Below are positions 12,661-24,915 of a stretch of DNA of 64,000 nucleotides, one piece after another. Position 1 is the first letter of the stretch, and each line of letters opens with the position of its first letter. The notes beneath the pieces are model-generated. The model was not told the origin of the DNA, made no database searches, and saw only the letters and a list, made by a program, of their open reading frames with translations. The position numbers were made by a program, and so were the translations under genes. This DNA is from Acridotheres tristis (Eukaryota > Chordata > Aves > Passeriformes > Sturnidae). Location: positions 15,422,643-15,486,642 of the forward strand of contig CM072897.1 in NCBI GenBank assembly GCA_037013685.1, written 5' to 3'.

Positions 12661-15600
12661 TTACGAATAATCTTGGGTACGGTGTATCAGAAACAATTCA
12701 TTGTTCTCTTTTTTTGTGAAAGAAAATTTTTTATACGTGACCTGCAACAGGAAAATTGGGGAGGAATTAAATTCAACTAAAACCATCAAAAATTTAAAAA
12801 TGGAAAATATTTAAATGTCTATTCTGCTAAGAAAATTACAAACAGTGCATTTAGTGAAGCTTAGTAACCACTGCTTGCTTTCCACTGGTAGGGACTTAAG
12901 CAGCTATTAATCACATGAAAGTAGATATTAAGGAATATTAATCCATACCAGCTGTTACATCTTTTACTGTGCTATTATTAGAGATTAATCTTTATAGAAC
13001 AAGGCTGCCTTTTCATGTCATTTCCAAGAGGACATCATACAAGCTGATACTGTTTTACAGCACACCTTCACAGAGTTGAAGCAAGCAGCTGCTAATGATG
13101 ACATGGTGAAATTTTATTCAACTTCATCCTCAAAATCGAAGCCATTTATCCTTAGAGGAGACACTCACTGTAATCAGTTGATTAGTTAATTTTTATTGTG
13201 ACTGCAAAAAATTGCTTTTATAGCTTCCTATTTACATCAAAAGAACCAGGATATTCTCCTAGTGATATTGAATCTTCTCTTAGAAAATTACGTAGCCTTG
13301 AACTTTCTATATCTTCAGTACCTAAGAATTAATACAGTTTCAAACTTCTAACATGATCTAGCTGATGGAGCCTTAATGAGGAACATCTAGGATTTTAACA
13401 GATTTTTAACAAAACAGAATCAACAGTGTGAGCATAGAATTCTCTAATGAAACATAAACCCCTGTCAGGTGAGCCAGGTTGTTGGAAGAGCAATTGCTTT
13501 AATTATTGGATAATCTTCAAAGGTGACTGCATCTGTGCACTCCAGAGAAATTCCTATTGGATCACATGTTGATGGAATGCTAATAAAATCACAAAAAGCA
13601 TCACACTCCTTCAAAAAAGTAAAATTACTGGCAGAAAAGGCCTGCATTATCCATTAAAGATTATGAGATTAGCATGAAAAATAAGCTTCTAATCAGTTTC
13701 TTGAGTTTTGGATAAGATACTACCAGCTGCACTAAGGAAATCAGTTGTCATAGTTACAGAAAAAAAAAAAAATCAACATTCTCTATATCTGCAGACTTCT
13801 CCTTGCATTTTCTTAAATGCAAGACTCTTCTCTAATGATGTCACAATTAATCATCAGAGTATCTCTGTTTTTGTACTCATTTAACGTTAGATTGATGTTC
13901 CAGACTGAATGTGTGGTGGTTTTCTAGCACAGCCTAAACGGTGAGGAAGCAATTCTTTAGTCTGGGGTGGGCTGAGTCACTATCCCACTCCTCCCTGCAA
14001 TTCGCTCAATATCTGCTCAGCAAACCCTGCCCTGTTACCCTCCCCAGATCTGCTCAAATCTGCAGAGGCTCCCTTTTCTCACTGCCCATGTTCTGCTGGG
14101 CAAGCTCATCTGTTCAGCTGCTGCCTCCCCAGCACTGCTCCCCAGCCGGGGCAATCTGGCATGTACAGCTGCCTTTCACAGCCCCTGCTACCTGTCTTTA
14201 ATCCTCTCCACCCTCCTTTTCATCTGCTGATGAACCAGCTGTTGGTTATGTAACATTGGTTTCCAGGCCTTTTCCACTCCTCACAAATAAGTACATTCAA
14301 ATTTTGCTATTTCCTCTCAGCTCCGTGACACTTTCCAAGACCAGCTGGATTTCTGATTCCACCCTGCTAATGCCTGTCTACAGGACTTCTCCCATCTCTA
14401 AACTGGATTGAGTGCTAACCCTACAATGACACTTCTGCTGCTTAATATCAACAATTTGCCTGCTAACAGCTGGCAAAAGCATGGGGCAGAAAAAAGTACT
14501 GACAACACAAAAAATAACATACATACTAGGAGGTAAAACTGGGGCCCAAATGTAAGCCCTTAAGCAGGTTATCTCCTGGCTTACTTTTTATTTAAAAAGA
14601 GGCTTAAAGCAGGGGCATATATGATCAGAGGAACATTAATCAGTTTTAACCAGCTATAGCTTTTCTAACTTTTCCATTAACACAAATCATAGAAGTTGCA
14701 CTAGAGATTGGGACCCACATACCACAAAAAATTATTTCTGCGGACAAGACACATAAAAAAACCAAAGGAAAAGGGAGTTTCCGAATTTCACCGAGTAGCA
14801 ACAAAACAGTGAAGTTCAAGTGTTGATACAATCCACATTGCCCATGGAACAGCCCTTTTCAATGCTTTCTGAGTCTAGCTTTACTCTGCTGCCTATGTTT
14901 TTCATCTAATTTTTAATTCTTTAGATTAAAAGAATCTCAGTCACTTGTAGAAGTGATTCTACTAATGCAGAGTCTAAAATGAAAAAGCACCAGAAAGTTT
15001 TTGTACTCTAAGGCAGTGGCTGATTCTTCAAACTTAGGACTGGAAAGCAGTCCAATCCACATCCTTCACTGCAAGATCAACTAACCTATTACTGCTACAT
15101 GAGATGTGAACTAATAAAACTTTCTGGGAAAATGGTTTTGTCCTTTGTTTATTCCCACTTGTGTTTTCTAGGCCTCTTACAGTCACATTCTGCATCTCCT
15201 GCTACTGTAAAATGATCCACCTCAGAAGCACTCTAACTTGCATTTGTTGTTCTCTGTGTTCAGAAGTCAGACAGATTTTCAGTATTCATGAGCATTTGTT
15301 TCACTTTGTAGTAAGTATCCGCTCTTGACAGATTCCTCCAACAAAGTACACTCAAAGTGAAAACTGCTCAAGGCTTTCCTGCTCTGATTTTTCTCTATTC
15401 AGGGCTGCATTAGGCTTATTTGAGTCTGCCACTGAATAGATGCTGTAAGCAAGAACTAGCAAGAGGGGCAGCATGACAATCAACTACGGCAGATTTTTTG
15501 TGAGACTAGGTGGAACTCACATTGGGAAATCGGCAGCAAAACGGAATTGCAAAAGACACAAATGCACACAAGTCCCACAGTTGCCAGAATTGAATATAAT

Positions 15601-18600
15601 CTGCTGAACAGAACAGCAGCAAATTGATGAAAAGTAAAAGAGCATTACTCCATAACTCACAAGGTGACTCTGACACTCAGGCCATGTGTACAGAAGTCAT
15701 GTCACATACGTATCCAGTTGGCAGACAGGCTGCACTGGCTGTAAACTCTGGGGGTTATGCAGTATTTGCCCAGACATCCAGATGTTCTATGAGATGCTCC
15801 TTGTAAGTAACAGCTACCATCAGTTTTAAGAATTTACCAAGCATTTGGGCTTAAACTAAACAAGCTCCCACAAAACTCATGATATTTACCTTGCTGAAAG
15901 CCATCATGATATAGCAGCTGCATTTAGTCAGCACCTTGGGTAGAAGTACATGAGGCTTTAACAGCAACATAGTGCAAGAGGTCTTGTCACTGATTCCATG
16001 CTTCTATCCTATCCTGTGCAGCAAGCTTCCATGCCTTTGTGGTAACCTTTCCTTCGTGCTACAGATCTGCTATTACCCACTGAATGCACACAGCAGCTGC
16101 TTCTGTTGGATGTGTGCAGTGCACTGACTTGTAGGGACAGGGTTTACTGCATTGCCGCGTGCCTGGCTATGCTGGATGAGTCATTCCTGCAGAACAGGGA
16201 CTCGAGTCCTTAGGAACAATTCCTGACAGCAGATTCCTAAAAGCCATACCTTGTAGTGCCTGTCTTGAGAAGAAACAGGATATCAAGAAGAAGGTCACGG
16301 ATGTGCCAATGAGAACCTTTTGGTTCTACCTCTCAAATTGGACAAATCCTCTCCTATACTGATATTCTTCCTTTGGAGGGTGTGTTACAGCAGAACAAAA
16401 GCCTCATAACTCACTTGGCCAATTGTGCATCCTGCTTAGGGTGTTAAAGGATTTATTTCCAATTCCTATTCAGATCAGCTGGTGCTGTCTAACACATACT
16501 CTGTTATAGATGTTTCTCACAATGCTCTTATCCAGGCTGTTGAAGGACATTGTGATATCCAGTCAACACTAAAGTGCCTTGGTGTTGATCCAGCAGAGAG
16601 GGAAGTGAAAGAGCCAGCAGAATGCTCTCTGAAGAAAAGATTTGTCAAAACTGGACAAAGTTATACACTCAGCTATAACACATTTCAGTTTCTTTTAAGA
16701 AACAGCTACTCTGATAGAAATCACTCCAGTCTGCTATTTCCTTTTGTCATTACAGAGAGAAGCACAGGCTGTGTAGTTGTGCTTGGGAGCTTGCACAGGT
16801 TGCTAACTACAGTCTTTGTTCATTTGAAAAGGGGCAACTTATAACCTGCTGCCATGTTCTTCAGACATGAGTCTGCTTCTATTGCCCCTTACAGCCATGC
16901 AAGTCTGCCTGGGATGATAGTTTCATTATTGTCCTGTTATTTTTTTGAACATTAAGGAAGATACAGAACCTATTCTGACGTACTCAGAAATTAATTTTAT
17001 TATGTCCTAGTTATTTTCTCACTTTCGTCACTCAATTGACTGTCCAAAATGTAAAAATTACAGCACTTCTATCTCTTGAGCCATTGCCTGAAATATTGGC
17101 ACATCTTAATCACAACAGAAATTTAGGGGAAAAAATTTGAAATTCTCAAAAGGAATTAATTTGAAAACTATTTCACTGTTATGAAAGGATTTGTTTAACC
17201 GTAACTGCAATATTAACTAATTGCATAAAACTTCCAAGTATTACCTATGACCTTCCTAAACCTAAACATTGATACCTTGCATCAAAAGGAGTGCAATTTG
17301 AAGGAATCACAGCTGCTTGACTAATAGCTTAGGAACAGAAAGTGAATTCATCCTGTTAGTCATTTTTTCCCTATTTGAAGTTTAATATTATGATAAGAAA
17401 GCACAGGAAACATACAATTTAATATTAACAACTGCAACTCACTTCAAGAGATTTCACATCAATTTTCAAGCTTCATTAACATGGTAAAACAGATCAAAAC
17501 AGTGATTTAAAGAGGAGATAAAATTTCTGCCAGGAAGCTACATTCTCTCTGATCTAAGTGAATGTATTCATCACTGGTTTGTCTGGTCATTTACAAAACA
17601 TAGGACAAGCTATTTGCCTTAGTCTGAAGGTCTAATAATATTTTCTCCTTTGTAACCCATAGAAGTTTTTCAATAAACCACTGGGTAATACTGCACTACC
17701 TTAAAGATACTACAAAGATCCATTATACTTTCTATAGTAGTGCTGTTGAGATTTTTAAAGTTTTCTATCACATTTATATAAAATATTCTTTAAATTTTTT
17801 GTTAGGGATTACTGTAATTTCTTTTACATTTGATAGCCAGGAAGAAGACAGTGATAAAATACATTAGTGGCTCTATAAAAGCTTAAATCTGAGCATCCGG
17901 AAGGCTTGTACTGGATATACCTTTATACAGATAATCACAGAGAATTTACAAGCAAGGAAGAATTATAGGCAAAGACAAATAAATGCAGAGTAAAGCTATT
18001 TCAATAAAATGGTTTTCTCTTCAGAGGAACAGAAAATGAGTCATAGTAGCTACATCTTAAAGACATTTAGATCAAGTCAATAGAGATAGTAAGCAGAGAT
18101 GAAAGCATTGCTTAGTACTAGGAAAGTAATTTGAAGTAATTCCCATTAGTGGGAAAGACAGATCAGTGATGTGCATCCAGATAAACTGCTTCTTTCGTTA
18201 ATAAACTGAGATGTTTACAAGACACAAAACCAAAACCCAGCCACACAAGGACACGCCTTTCTTAAACATTATGGGTTTCACGTTTCATTTAGAGCATTCT
18301 CTGGTGAGGTAGAGAATTACACCGTTAATGCACAGCAAGAAGCAACAGCTGGTTTTGTAAAACTGCTCAGGAAATAAAATTTTATCTTCCTCTACAGCAC
18401 TGTTGTCAAAATTAGGAAAGCAAGGCAGAGTAAAGAGCTAAGCAGGATACATTTTGAGTAGTCTCGGTATCCAGCACTACTGCAGTAAAAACTGCAAGTT
18501 AAAATCATGGGCCAGGACCACACACTGTTAACACATTCCTCAGAAAAAAGCAAGAGTGAGAGTGGCAAAAGGGAAAAAGATTAGAGTAGCAGGTGAAATT

Positions 18601-20788
18601 TTCGTTGTAAACCTCAATGCTTGGCTACATCACATGGCTTTAACCATTCCCTGCATCAGTTTTCCAGACGTGTCCCAAAGCACTACACCCCTACAAGGCA
18701 CACACATTCAAAACCAGTTTCAATTCTCATTTTCAGCTGCATCATTAGCAAAAATTAACATTCAATACAAAACACTCTCAATCACAACAGTGCCCAATCT
18801 CCTGCCTCGAGATGTCCTGACTCCCAGACACGAGCACTTCACCTGCCTGGGTGATGACATTGTGCTACTGACATCAGAGAGCCAACCCCCATCATTTCTG
18901 GCAGAAGTAACACAGCCTATTAAATAAATATAAAAATCTAGTTTTTTACTCAACTCTAATAACTTTTTTCATGACAGGTCAAGTTTCTGTTTCTGAAATG
19001 AACATTAAAGCAAATAAACACCAAAAGAATTAGGAAGACTAAATTAAGCAAGTCATGAAAGGAATTTTCAGCTTTTGAAAGACAACATTTTCTTATAATA
19101 AGAAGTGAAGAAAACAAAATCTGATCTGTGTTCCTTCTACCTTCACTTGACTAGTCCTTCCCATGGGAACAATATTAAGCTATTTTTGCCTAGGTATTTT
19201 ACTATGACTTTATTCCATTAAAGAAGTAAAATGCTGTATGCTTTGCAGTATCAAAGCAGGCTTGGAGACATTTTAAAGGGGAAATACTTTTCAACTTCCT
19301 TTATCATTATTTCTTTGTATTATTCAATAAATAAAGTTAATATTAATACTACCAGCCCATGGAGCTGGGAGTTGTCTCGGGGACAAAGCAAGCAATACAC
19401 AGTTACTGATGAAACTCAAGATTCTTGAAGGACAGCCTGGTTTGTCATGAGGCACCCAGGACACAACTAATGGGCAAAGTTACCCAAGGTAACACTTGCT
19501 AAGCATTAGCTGACATTTCATTTTGCCACTTTGCCTTACATCCATCAGAGGAGGAAAAAATGAACCCACCACGAACAACTTCAGTTTTGATTCCAAATGT
19601 TTAGGCTTGGCCCTGGTGCCAAGAAAATTACAGCTGAAGTGCTGATATTTTTTTTCCATCTAGCACTCATTGTCTATGATTGGGCCTGTAACACAGGCAT
19701 TACATGCAGCCTGACAATCTCTAGCAGAGAGAAGGGCCAAGGCCCACAGTCAGTACATAAAGACCATATCTGCAAATCTGTAAATTACTTTATCCTGAGA
19801 TGGTGCTTGGAATTCTCCTGGTAGGGAATGACCACCAGTCTCTGCTGAAGAAGTCTCCCAAACACAGACATTTTCTCTTGCTATCACAGATGACTATGAC
19901 TAATATTGCACATAGTATAGAACCATCTTCTTAGAGAAGAAAACACTTTAATACATACTTAGTTGCCTGTGTGGCATTTTTCTCTCAGTTTATATTCCTT
20001 CAAACTTCCTTTCACCCCTTTAGTTAGAATCTGACTCTAACATTGTGATGATAATCAGCAGAAATTAGAGGTAAGAGGGTTGCAGGGGTTCAAAGAGTAG
20101 ACAAAAACTATTTCTCATTATTTGAGTGGAATCAGTTTGAAAAAGGCCAGTTGAGCTGGAATCTAAGTAATCCTAAGCTGAAGCCTATATTTGTTGAAAA
20201 AGAATCTATCAATGGACAAAATATGTACATAAATTCTCTTAATAGCTTGAAAACAGTTAAGAAACTAACTTACTATACATTTACTACATACAAGCTTATG
20301 ATAACAACAGTTAATAAAGCAGTCACTCATGTCTTCTTTCCCCTGCCTTGTTTTTTCATTCATAACCTACACAGTAAATACTCTAACCACAGACTGTATT
20401 TCTCATAGAATCTGTCATCTGCAGTTCAGTGAATCACAAAAATCTTGTATACATCCTACCAGTCTTCACATTTACTGCATCTAAATTGGTATCAGTAGTC
20501 ATCAAAATGTGATTTTGAGTATGGATAGGAATAATTACAGGCTAGTCCTGTACAGTGATGTTTAGCCCAAACATCCTTAAGACAGGAACTTGTGTAACAA
20601 CTCCTGTAACAGGAATAAGATTAATTACTAGCACCAGTGCAATAAACATGACTGATATCTCAGACTTCAACATGCACAAAGGGAATAGTTCTCATTTATA
20701 ACAGTACCAGCTGTTAAAAGCAAGAGGGCCAAACAGTGCCTCCAGCTGTTTCCCTGTGGCTGTACTCTTTGGGTAATTGCAGACTTAC
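12661..20788. other. AT-rich unique sequence, no gene seen
   Basis: The stretch contains an A13 run at 13760-13772. Open frames of 120 codons (16482-16844, plus) and 123 codons (18556-18927, plus) are the longest. The first lies just after a good acceptor-like tract ending near 16461 but has no good donor. The second has no splice context. A minus-strand frame at 13465-13647 is protein-like in composition but ends in a stop without a matching donor. None can be assigned to a family. Confidence 0.5.
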
Positions 20789-20890
20789 CTTCTGTGATCC
20801 AGATGCTGAACCTTTAAATGAAGTGCGTTTGAAGGAGCCACTCATCCTCCGTAAGGAACCTGTGAACTTTCCTTTCTTAATCCCCTCCAT
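20789..20890 (-). CDS. Probable first coding exon of an unidentified gene (partial)
   Basis: Read on the minus strand, an ATG at 20890 opens 34 codons that run to the donor AAG|GTAAGT, with the intron beginning at 20788. An in-frame TGA lies 24 bases upstream with no AG acceptor between, so the ATG is the start in this frame. The start context is good: A at -3 and G at +4. The peptide is strikingly basic and Ser/Gly-rich, with MEGIKKGKFTGSLRRMSGSF at its start and KRTSFKGSASGSQK after it. It has no Cys and few hydrophobics. RRMS (residues 14-17) and KRTS fit basophilic kinase sites such as those of PKA. The exon ends in phase 0. The next exons would lie at lower coordinates and I could not identify them. 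A 5' UTR exon could lie near the CpG-rich patches at 28 or 36 kb; that is inference. I do not recognise the gene. The alternative is a chance frame before a chance donor. Confidence 0.45.
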
Positions 20891-21740
20891 AATGGAAATA
20901 ATACCCCAATATCAAAGAAAACCCTGATTTCAGTCATGTAGTCTGAGCAGGTTTTTTCCTGAAGCCATCATTAAGTTACAGCTTAAATAAAAAGTAAGAC
21001 AAATGCATAGAACAAAATCAAAACCCAATGATGAAACTCCTGTTCTGATATAGACCCTGTCACAAGTGTTAACAGCAGCCAGCCAAGCAGAAAAACAAGG
21101 CAATCCACTGATAGCAACTGCTAGCCCCCTCCCTCTTCTCTACTGGCTCTATAATCAGGCTTAATGCACACAGCTTCTGCAAGCTATGGTTTTTAATGGA
21201 CAGAGATTTAATAAATGGTGATTGAAGGTAAATCTACTTTAGAAGCAGCAGCCCAAAAGGTTTTTATTTGTGCAAAGCACAGGGCAGTCAGATGGAAATT
21301 GTTTTGGTATCAGTAGAAAGGCACATGAAAAGAGCAGATGGTCCTCAGCACACCGTGGGTTAGAGGCCTGGTGGAGCCTTAAAGGATAACTGCTGACAGC
21401 AAGTGTGCCTACACCAGGCCCCAGGATGAGAGTGACAAGGTTTTAAAAAGCAAACAACCCATAAGATTACCAGTTAGAGTCTAACTAATTAGGGAACGAG
21501 GGTAGATAAGCTGTGGTGTGTATTATCTTCATGAATTCTCACTAATGTCTCAATGCATCTGTTCTGTACTATTCTGCCTAAAATGTGCAGAGTGAGACCA
21601 AAAGGAGGTAGTTAGGAGAAGGCAAACAAGAAATGAGGATGAGACGAGGTGCTTTAAAAGAACAACAAAGTAATTACCAACTAGGAAATATCTAGTTGAA
21701 TCCAGAAGACATCAGCCAGTCTAATGGAGATGTTAGGGCA
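20891..21740. other. Unique sequence upstream of the candidate exon
   Basis: No promoter-like, CpG-rich or repeat feature is evident next to the candidate coding exon. If that exon is real, transcription therefore probably starts further to the right. Confidence 0.5.
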
Positions 21741-21800
21741 GGAGCTGGAATAAACGATCTTGAATGTCTCTTCCAACCTAGTGATTCTGAGATTCTGTGA
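21741..21800 (+). mobile_element. CR1 LINE 3'-end fragment, plus strand
   Basis: This is a short relic of the CR1 non-LTR retrotransposon 3' terminus. It shows the order typical of bird CR1 tails: GATCTTGAATGTCTCTTCC, then CAACCT, then the 8-base tail repeats GTGATTCTGAGATTCTGTGA. It is heavily 5' truncated, with only about 60 bases recognisable. CR1 families dominate bird interspersed repeats, so this supports an avian source. Confidence 0.8.
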
Positions 21801-24444
21801 ATTTGTTACATAGTCCGGTTTAGAAAAAGGAAATGGATGAGAACACTGAGAAAACAGAGATCCATTTCAGAAAAATACACAGGGACAGCAGGTTTGTAAC
21901 TGTGAGGTTAAGTCAGAACTACTTAGAGGATTTAGTTAGAGAGTCATAGTTTTCTCTTTATTATATTTTTTTAGGTTCATCCCTTTGTGCCTCAGTAAAG
22001 TTGGCATAGGTGCCTGCTTGCGGCTGGTTAGAGGAGGCACAAAAAACTGCTGGAAAGCTAAAACAAAACAACTTGGAAGAGACTGATACACAGAGATGCA
22101 CCAAATTTGTTGCTCTGGTCAGCAAAGAACAAAAATAGGGATATGATCTTCAGAAAGCAGAAATTTAGAAAGCAAATCTGTTCTTCAAAACACAGAGTAG
22201 AATGCGAGTAAGGAATTAACTCAATTAACTCGGTCCCTTTGGGTCTGTGATTCTAAGATGTCTGAGCTCCCTGTAACTGCTTTTGGTGCATTTTAAGGAC
22301 CACTCTGGATTTTTACAAGTCATCAATACCAAAGGGACATTTGCATTCAAGAGCTAGATGAAAGCAATCAGTGCAACAGAAGCTGCTGACTACTAACCCC
22401 AGCTGAAAAATCAGGGAACTAAGCTGATGTTCTTGCCCCCACTGTGTTTATATAACGCTTCATGGGCCACTTCCACTAGACTGGGAAACAGAGACAGGCA
22501 CCATGCTGGCACTTTCAACAGTTCTGTGATTGAGAAGCACAAGTTTAATAGATTTTCCAAAAGAGCTGGTGGTTTTAGGAGTGTAGTCTCACATTAGGAA
22601 AAGTTTTAAACAAATGTTACTATGAAGGTTCCTGTCTCAGTTGGAGTTTTCTGCTTCATCAGTTGAGCTGATTCAATGGTTTATGAGGCCTGGATTAGAT
22701 CTGTGTAACCATGTGGTCTAAATCAGCACAGAGGCAGGAAAGCACAGTAATCTCTTGTAACAGGATATTGTTGGACGACAAATTAATATTTGGCACAGTA
22801 TGGAAGTGAAAGACCCTTAAAATGGTTGTGAAATTGAATAATTCATGACATGAAATGACACACTTGTCCATCATCCTCCAGGGTTTGTAATGAAATCAAA
22901 TCAGTCAACCTCTGGTTATGAAAAAAACCCCAAGAGTATACACCTCCATAAAGGAGCATGCAGAGTGCAGGCAACATTCTATTTGCAAGATTCCCACCAA
23001 GGTCCTTGACAGCCTGCTCTCTGGGAAAAGCAGGATGCACCCATTTCAAAGTGTACAGAAGTAACACACTAAGATATAACTAGTTGTTCATCTCACTGAT
23101 ACCACTTCATGGGAATTTAACATCTGCAGTCATGAACAGATCCGTGTCCCAAAGGACCTACCACAACATGTTTTTTAAAAGTGAATAGTTTGGTTAGAGA
23201 CAGCTGTAGTTGTTTCAGTCCATAGAAAAAAGAAAACAACATTGCTCTTGCTGTTCATAGAGCTGTATTCTATGACATCATCTCAGAGATGTTTGATGTT
23301 AGTTTAAAATAAAAAGCAATAGATTTAAAGCTTTGAAATGTAGTCCATCATGTCAGCTAAAATGTTTCCACTCACTGTAGTAGTCAAACTAAATATGGAA
23401 AGCAGCAGTCTATAATCCAATGAACTTTATTTATACTGACAGGAAGGAGTAAGATAGGCTTAGACCTCTGTAAAGACCTACATGTATAAGACATGGAGAA
23501 TTAGGCCTTCCTTCACAATGCATTTAATATGAGTAGTAAACTAAATACAAGTTTCTTTTATAGGCAATAGATTATTAAAAAAAACCCCAAAACAACTTAA
23601 TGCACTTTTTAAAAATCGGATGTCTTAAAAGAATGTTTTCTGTAAAAAAAGAATGCTGGTTTGATGTCCTTTGACATTTGTGATACAATATAAAAATGTC
23701 AAGAGTCATGTGTTTAACTGAAAAAACAGCCTAGGGTCCATTACACACTTCACAGTTCCTGACTCTTCATTTCATCTCCCTGAAGCAAAGCACAGACAGA
23801 ACATTGCTGGTGCTGGTGTGGTTACCTACCATGAGAATGAGCCCTCTGGAGGTCACTGGGGACTGCTGGGTGAAGAGTCCACTTCTGTAAACTACATATC
23901 CTCAAAGCACTGCTGCAGCAACCTAGGCAAGAGCATATTTGGATTAAAAATTTAACAGTTTACACAAAAACTCAGCAAGTGACTGGCAGGTGACAGCTAG
24001 AGGGAAGAAGTTCCATGTAGTCAATTCTACACCTAAACTCTGAGGAAGACTGTGGGCCACTTTGTGGTACCTCTAGTTCAGCATTGTCTGTTTCTCCATT
24101 CTAGAGCCTTTCTTATTTAGCAACTGTGTGCCCCCTCTCTTTCTCTTGCAAGGAAAACAGCAGGTATAAGGAAAAATTAAAACAGTTCATGAGATGTGGA
24201 CAGAAAAGATAAACAAATAACCTCTGTTTGTGCCAGTGGCCCTGTAAATTGGTGCCCATGTGAGCACTCTCACATATGAGAAATAATCTGCCTTGATCAT
24301 ATGAACAACAAACCCACGCTAGTAAATAAGAAAACATATGTAAATAATCTTATATCAGTAACCTGCCAAGGGAATAGAAACCCACCAGGTCACACTGTCA
24401 CCTCAGCCTTGGAGGCGATCAACCATCACCTCTATATTTGTACA
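21801..24444. other. Unique sequence, no gene seen
   Basis: No gene or repeat family is recognised. A phrase near 22236-22256 resembles the end of a CR1 tail but is too short to call. The minus-strand frame at 22843-23067 (74 codons) and the frame at 24113-24337 match nothing. Confidence 0.5.
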
Positions 24445-24915
24445 ATCATAGAAAAAAGTAAGTTGGAGCAACTTGTGAAGCTCACCTAGTCTGACCTCCC
24501 ATTCAAAGGAGAGACAACCTGAAATTGGATCAAGTGATCAAGGGCTTTGCCCTTGTCAAACACTGTCAAAGGACAGTGTTTCCAGTCCTCTGGGTAAGCT
24601 TTTACAGTACTCCACCATTCCCCTACTTAGAGGATTTTTTTCATTATGTCCCTGGAACTTCTTTTGCTGCACTGGTTCTTCCTTCTGCACCTATGAGAAG
24701 AACCTGGCTCCATCTTTCCTACAACACTCCTTTACTCAGTGGAAGACTGCAACTTAATTCTTCCTTAGCCCCCTTCTCCCCAGGCTGAACAAGCTCTCCA
24801 GTCTATCTTTACATCTGAGGCTTCCATACTCCAGCCACCCTTGTCCCGAGGGCCCCTATAAAGATATTTCTCAATCCTGTACTAAGGGGCTCCCAAAATA
24901 AAGACTGCAGATGCA
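24445..24915 (-). mobile_element. Degraded CR1 LINE, minus strand, 5' truncated
   Basis: On the plus strand the segment begins with AATCATAGAA and AGTTGGAGCAACTT, then AGTCTGACC. It continues through CCAGGCTGAACAAGCTCTCC and a CCAGCCACCCTTGT stretch, and ends with TGTACTAAGGGGCTCCCAAA. This is the order of the reverse complement of a CR1 3' end and 3' UTR/ORF2 end. Divergence is high, so it is an old insertion. The open frames inside it (24525-24788 plus; 24871-25056 minus) come from the repeat and nearby sequence, not from a host gene. Confidence 0.75.
24558..24581. repeat. Perfect 10-bp inverted repeat inside CR1
   Basis: AAACACTGTC is followed after four bases by its exact reverse complement GACAGTGTTT. 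This could form a 10-bp stem with a 4-nt loop. It lies inside the degraded CR1 copy and is probably a chance or lineage-specific change. Confidence 0.7.

Noticed and set aside
13465..13647. Minus-strand frame with a protein-like composition and a possible acceptor
   Set aside because: It ends in TGA with no donor and no sign of a terminal exon, and I know no related protein.
15264..15310. Plus-strand exon-like segment with a good acceptor and a GTAAGT donor
   Set aside because: It is only 47 bases, two frames are open, and the bases just before the donor are poor. It looks like a pseudoexon.
16462..16844. Good acceptor near 16461 followed by a 120-codon frame
   Set aside because: No convincing donor lies in or after the frame and the translation matches no family.
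22236..22260. CR1-like tail phrase GGGTCTGTGATTCTAAG
   Set aside because: It is too short and lacks the rest of the CR1 3' end, so chance is as likely.
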